Positions 59,901 through 64,000 of a stretch of DNA of 64,000 nt are shown one piece after another. Both the position numbers and the translations under genes were made by a program. The stretch comes from Phoronis australis. Its lineage: Eukaryota; Phoronida; Phoronidae. A model generated the notes under the pieces. That model was not told the DNA's origin, made no database searches, and saw only the letters and a list, made by a program, of their open reading frames with translations. The first letter of the stretch is position 1. Each line of letters opens with the position of its first letter. The stretch covers positions 609,179-673,178 of the forward strand of contig NMRA01000147.1 in assembly GCA_002633005.1 (NCBI GenBank). Reading direction: 5' to 3'.

Positions 59901-62900
59901 GAATTTCCTTGACCCTTACTAACCATTGCTCGGTTAGCTACAGGTTGTCAAAAAATCATAATTAAACTAATTGGGCCTGTCACATTTTTCAACATAAAAA
60001 GGCCATGATCCGGCCTTTCGTCACAAAATCAACTTGATTTAAACTAGTTACAGCTATGAAATTTGTCTCCAGTTGCCGTTTGATTTCGGGTCTTTAAAAG
60101 CACTGACAGTTCACTGAATCTGGAGACAAGGCTGGGCAAGTTGGCTTGCCGTGGCTCATCATTTTGTGTGCCAAGAATGATCTCAAAGAATAGGGAACTG
60201 TCAGCTCTTCTCTCATTTGAGTATGGATCAAGCTGAGGCCGGTCTTATAGCGATATGTTTTCTTGATGAAGTCTTATAGCGATTAGGTGGTCTGGATGAA
60301 AAGTTCTCGTATGAAACATGGGTTATTCTCGCTTTAATTCCTTGAAAATTCTTGCTTCTTGTCAAACATTGCTGCAGAAACTTGAATAAAATTGCTGGTC
60401 AGCTACACAATTCAGTCGATGTTTAGGGAATTCTTCATTGAGAAAAATTGTTTTCTTACTAGTTGGTGATCAAAATATATATTCCGATATCCTGCCCGCT
60501 TCTGACAGGTCAGTGTAGTATGCCCGAGTGCACTAAAATAAGGATATCGGCTACGTTGCTAGTAAGGCTGTGTGAAATGTTGAGGTGGAACCTTGAATGA
60601 GGTTGTTATAGAAGACTTGGAGAATGATGTCAATGAATAGTTTGAGCATAGTCAATCTTGCAAGTAAGGATTATTCATTATGAATTAGTAGTAGTTTTTA
60701 ATTTAAGGTGTAAAGAAATGGTGTGTGTTGATTGCAGCTTCTTGTGATTTTTAAGAGTTTGCATCAAAAAAGAAAAGGAAGAAACACATTCCTGTCCAAG
60801 GTGAAGAAGAACAGAAAGAATTCTACGACTTGTTGTTGAAGGTAATATATTCTTACTAAGGGGATAGCAAACATTTTTGACGTAACTTTTAGTAAAAACA
60901 TCCATTATTTTCTTTTCCCTTGACATGTATTAATTATTCATGGAACAATAGACAGTGACTTAACAACCCATCTAAAGGCCCGTATCTTGGTTCTATGTTG
61001 ACTTCTATTGAGCAAAACACGAGTAACATTGTGTGAATGTTGATGCAAGGTGCAGGCCTTTTACTGGGCTGTCTGCATCACATTCCATTGTCCCCTGAAT
61101 ATGAATTCTCTCCAGGGGAACCTGTAATTTACTCAGAAATTTGTATCTCCCAAGATAACCATGGATCTGTGTTTTTCTGAAGGTATATCAAAAACGATTA
61201 CTTAAGGTTATGGGTAATCTTATTAGCAATCCTGCATTCATTGTTTTAGCACAGCCTCAAATTGCTGAGCATTACATCCAGGTTTTTATTCACTCCCATG
61301 CATACATTCACTAGTGAGACGGAGCTCAGAGGAACAGGAGACACCTTTGTGCAATGCTCGATTGTCAGCCGGACTGAGTGAAGTCAGAATTTGAACTCAA
61401 GTCTCTCAAACGGGTGCAGAGCTCAAACCACTGAGCCACATTGTCTCCTCTGTCTGCCTTGAGTCGATATTGTAGTGTCTTGCAATGAGTTAGACGAATG
61501 AGAATTATCAAGCCAGTCACGCATGTTAGTGGAGTTAGTGACCTTGAATTTACGATTTCAAAAACAGAACTCTGTTTTTTTTTTGTTTTCTAAACTATCA
61601 ACTTCCATTTTACCTCAAAGTGTTAGAAAACGAAAATGACTTGGGAATTGCATTACTTATTCGTTGAGCTATGCCGCTGCTCTGATGTCTTGCTGCTCGT
61701 CATATTTATTGTTTCTCAAAAGTGAAAAAAGAAAAGCACCATGTTCAGAAAGGTTGAACGACTACTCAAACATGTCTGCTGCAAAACAGTCATTGATCAA
61801 TTTGTGGCCAATATATGCGTCGAATTTGATTGATTATTTCTCAATTTTTGTTATTTGAAAACTGAAAGTATTAGAAAGTGTGGTACCTGCTGGAAATTCA
61901 GTTCGAAATCTCTAATTCCATGAAAGAAGTCGAATTCCGTGGATTACGTTAGTTTTTCATTATCTTGGAAAACTGGTGTCTGTGGATTGGGATTGTAACT
62001 GTTGCTTTAGCATCTTTGAGTTGACATTGTCTCTTTATATTGCATTTATTTTGAGATGATCGTTCATCAGTTTGTTTTTGTTGCAGAAACGAAATGCCGA
62101 AGATGACGCCATAATAACAGAGGAAGATGTAAGTTCTACTGTTTTGTGTCAGGGATATTCTGAGCATACCTTTGTCTAAGCTAGTCTTTAGAGACAAATT
62201 AGAAAACATCATGGTTTTACCAGGGGCCTCTTTCTTGAAGTCTGTTTACTTTAATTTGTCTATTGACTTTTGGCTAAAAATCAGTCAACAGATGACTTAG
62301 CTTGTTTCGTGAAAACCAGGCTATAGCTGAAAATCCAAAAAACTGTTCACAACTCGAAGCCAAAAGACAGAAGTCCATGGTTTGCTCAAAGAGACAGCAG
62401 ACCAAATGTTTTGAGAAGTACAAGACAAAAAAATTTTGGCTGCTCATAGTCAGATCTCTGACTGTGGCTGAAGTCAAAGGTAATTGGACTCTTGGACAAA
62501 TAGACCCTGGGGCTGATGAATTACTAATTGTGAATATTATTAATCACAACTTCTGGAACTTGCAGTGAGTTATAATTGATCATAGTACTAACTAAGCTAA
62601 CATGAATTATACAGCATAAAAAAGATTTGACGGAACAAAAATTTGATTTAGATTTAAAGTTCTATAATGGTAAAATGTCACCCATTTTGGACAAACTTAT
62701 CGCCAGAATTGGTTGTTTTTCAAGAGCATCTATGTGAATGCCCACATCTCCTCAAGACATTGTCCAGTGATAGCTTTAGTATTCAACTTAAGACTAATAA
62801 AGCCTTTATTTTATGCTACTTAATATCTTTGATGGAAAAAACAAATTAAATTTGATTTGTCTACCATGTTGCATCCTAAGTTGGTTAAAATTTAGAGTAA

Positions 62901-63641
62901 GTTATGAAACAAATGTCATAATGAAACTGGTTCTCATTTCTAGGGCCCCCAGTTGCCTTTAACATAATGTAGTAACTTTCTTTTAGCTAAAGAAATTCCA
63001 TTCTTATGATGAGTGGAGAAAGGCTAGAGATCGTAGGAAGAGGCCAAATCACAGGACACGGGTAAAGTCATAGTCTGATTTGAAGATCAATGGTAACTAC
63101 TCAGCCATCTTCATTTTCATCTGTGACTGTGTGGTAATGTCTGACCACCTCTGGATATGTTTTAGATGGCATAAACTGACATAGAACTACCAATATTTTG
63201 CAGTAAAAACATTCATTTGGTTCTTGTTCAATGGAAATTGCTGGTTTAAAAAAATGCCTCTTTTTTGCATGTGTTGAATTACAATGTGGATGGGTTTTCC
63301 TACCTGCGTTGAAGTTTACCCACCATGCATAGAGTTTTACCTTGGCCAATGGATTTTGCAAAGAACTATGCAGAACCATGTAAAGATCACTGCTAGCTGG
63401 ACACCACTATCCAATATTGGACGTGTTTCCCCAGTCATTACCGAGCAGTGTGTGATTAGGACTAATTTACAAAACCTGATAAATCCAATTAGCTTTTCGC
63501 TACTACCTTCACTGCAGGAGTTTTAATTTGATTAATATGTTTTTACAGAAAGCAAAACAGAAAGCCAATAAGCCGGTTCTTGAAAAGCCAAAACAGTTCA
63601 CCAAGAAGCAGTTGTTGGTTATGCAGAAGAAGCGTGAGATG
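53975..63641 (+). CDS. J-domain-like protein with Cys/His-rich and acidic region, 5' nine exons (continues beyond window)
   Basis: Exons 53,975-54,080; 56,984-57,036; 57,324-57,414; 58,210-58,334; 59,623-59,668; 60,756-60,841; 62,087-62,128; 62,987-63,061; 63,549-63,641 join in phase into 239 residues, open at the right. Residues ~21-83 resemble a J domain: NFLGLLGLPKCASEGDIIDK (helix I/II), AMLVHPEK, then a helix III-like ATDQFRKLSHGFYNFL. The invariant HPD reads HPE (50-52), so stimulation of Hsp70 ATPase may be weak or absent. Next come a Cys/His cluster WYCSTCKCVHKESCH (86-100), a strongly acidic stretch DTEEEDYSSSDDFYSDEEDD, and basic segments SKKKRKK and RDRRKRPNHRTRKAKQK that could be nuclear-localisation or RNA-binding. 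I do not recognise the family. The upstream in-frame GTG is ignored in favour of the ATG at 53,975. Confidence 0.75.
54240..55860. mobile_element. Palindromic pair of Penelope-like retroelement 3' ends
   Basis: Two arms (about 54,240-54,976 on the minus strand, 55,008-55,860 on the plus strand) are inverted copies meeting near 54,992. Each encodes, reading outward, a linker NNISK-(G/A)-(N/K)-VRPV-QCSV, EFVCP, the GIY-YIG region and THQEIVENT. The right arm keeps the core YIGQTVCSLSCRL-HLQNGAIQDHF; the left arm has lost ~115 bases of it. A shared 3' tail follows with 'aatgaaacaagtatgtttc'. GIY-YIG endonucleases follow the reverse transcriptase in Penelope-like elements. No reverse transcriptase remains, and stops occur in both arms. 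The element lies in intron 1 of the J-domain gene. Confidence 0.75.
57684..57865 (+). mobile_element. Fragment of retroelement C-terminal region
   Basis: A plus-strand frame reads FNHIIKWDDARLVESENN, RQIRESVWVRR and SAMNRDDGGYKLSN. This matches the 'NH-I-W--A--V--E---R--REA--IR----MNRDEG-Y-LS' pattern found downstream of the reverse transcriptase in GIY-YIG-bearing retroelements. It sits in an intron of the J-domain gene and does not fit that gene's phases. Confidence 0.6.
58640..58885. repeat. Dispersed repeat, unexpanded copy
   Basis: Matches 39,630-39,870 in order ('atagcccctcatgcaaa', 'gtggaacactttaa', 'tttcatatgaatccgat', 'ggcctacataacctta') but has only one copy of the terminal unit that is multiplied into a minisatellite there. 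Intronic in the J-domain gene. Confidence 0.75.
59548..59622. repeat. ~43-base tandem repeat at a splice acceptor
   Basis: 'gctcctttaacagaactgtt' plus 'tgttacttt' occurs twice. The second copy ends in the TTTCAG acceptor of the exon at 59,623. Confidence 0.75.
61240..61455 (-). mobile_element. tRNA-derived SINE
   Basis: On the minus strand, TGGCTCAGTGG (A box, about 61,441-61,431) and AGTTCAAATTC (B box, about 61,398-61,388) have tRNA-like spacing in a head 61,455-61,375. It is followed by ~130 bases of unrelated body. No functional anticodon arm is evident. Confidence 0.65.
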
Positions 63642-64000
63642 GTATGATAAGCTGCCATAAGGTTTTGTAGAACTCGGGGAAAAATGTCCAGATTAGGCTA
63701 ACTTCTGAACAATGTCAGAAATGACTAATCAGTTAGCATGAAAACGAAAAGATGATTTAGAAAACAGTGAGAGCACTTTTGAGAATTCACCTTGAGCTAT
63801 TGCATAAAATTTTGTCATGTTATTGATACTATTGTTGTACTATCAGTGTACCTTTCATTTTTCCTAAATTTTACAAAAAAGTCTTGGTCATGTGACTAAA
63901 TAAATGACAGTTTGACAAAAAGTCACTAATCAAATTCTACAGTCAGGCTTTCTGCTTTTAGAAAATTTAAATTAAATTTATACTGTGAGTGAGTTGAAAT

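Overview
This is animal nuclear DNA, AT-rich, with intron-containing genes, GT-AG splice sites and many transposon remnants. The mix of THAP-domain relics, Penelope-like and Ty3-type retroelements, tRNA-derived SINEs and Helentron/pearl-style repeats suits a marine invertebrate (invertebrate deuterostome or lophotrochozoan). I cannot name the species. Four single-base Ns/gaps (1,455; 19,314-19,405; 26,416; 53,144) and two suspicious duplications show that this is a draft assembly of a heterozygous genome.

Layout. 1-290: tail of a GIY-YIG-type retroelement. 1,114-1,339 (-): THAP zinc-finger exon with two frame breaks, next to an inverted duplication of its promoter-like upstream DNA. 1,800-6,260: mostly non-coding, with one SINE and a dispersed repeat. 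6,268-7,380 (-): an intact single-exon rhodopsin-family GPCR. 7,400-13,600: non-coding, with repeats including a reversed pearl/Helentron-like element. 13,620-23,325: two ~3.3 kb direct copies of one segment, A and B. Each carries a THAP-bearing inverted-repeat transposon, a TATA box and the same first coding exon. Copy A is interrupted by a Ty3-type retrotransposon (16,964-19,313) that runs into the gap. 21,841-31,995 (+): a six-exon gene for a ~1,460-residue protein with a Hint (hedgehog/intein-type) autoprocessing domain and a hydrophobic C-terminus. It is the most unusual gene here, and its frame is broken only by a 377-bp duplication centred on an N. 33,784-53,366 (-): TMEM260, an ER protein O-mannosyltransferase, reconstructed as 18 in-phase exons. 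Its introns hold Helentron/pearl-like arrays whose ~147-bp units each carry a CTCF-like motif, a 33-bp minisatellite and a decayed duplicated exon. 53,975 to beyond 63,641 (+): the first nine exons of a J-domain-like protein, head-to-head with TMEM260. Its first intron holds a palindromic pair of Penelope-like retroelement ends.

How the genes relate. No operon-like or pathway link joins them. The only close regulatory link suggested is the ~610-bp shared upstream region of TMEM260 and the J-domain gene. The Hint-domain gene lies beside a transposon-rich, duplicated 5' region. The transposon ends ~90 bp upstream of its TATA box, and a second copy of the same transposon family sits in its last intron.

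Exon models come from reading splice sites and checking that intron phases match. No transcript or database evidence was available.
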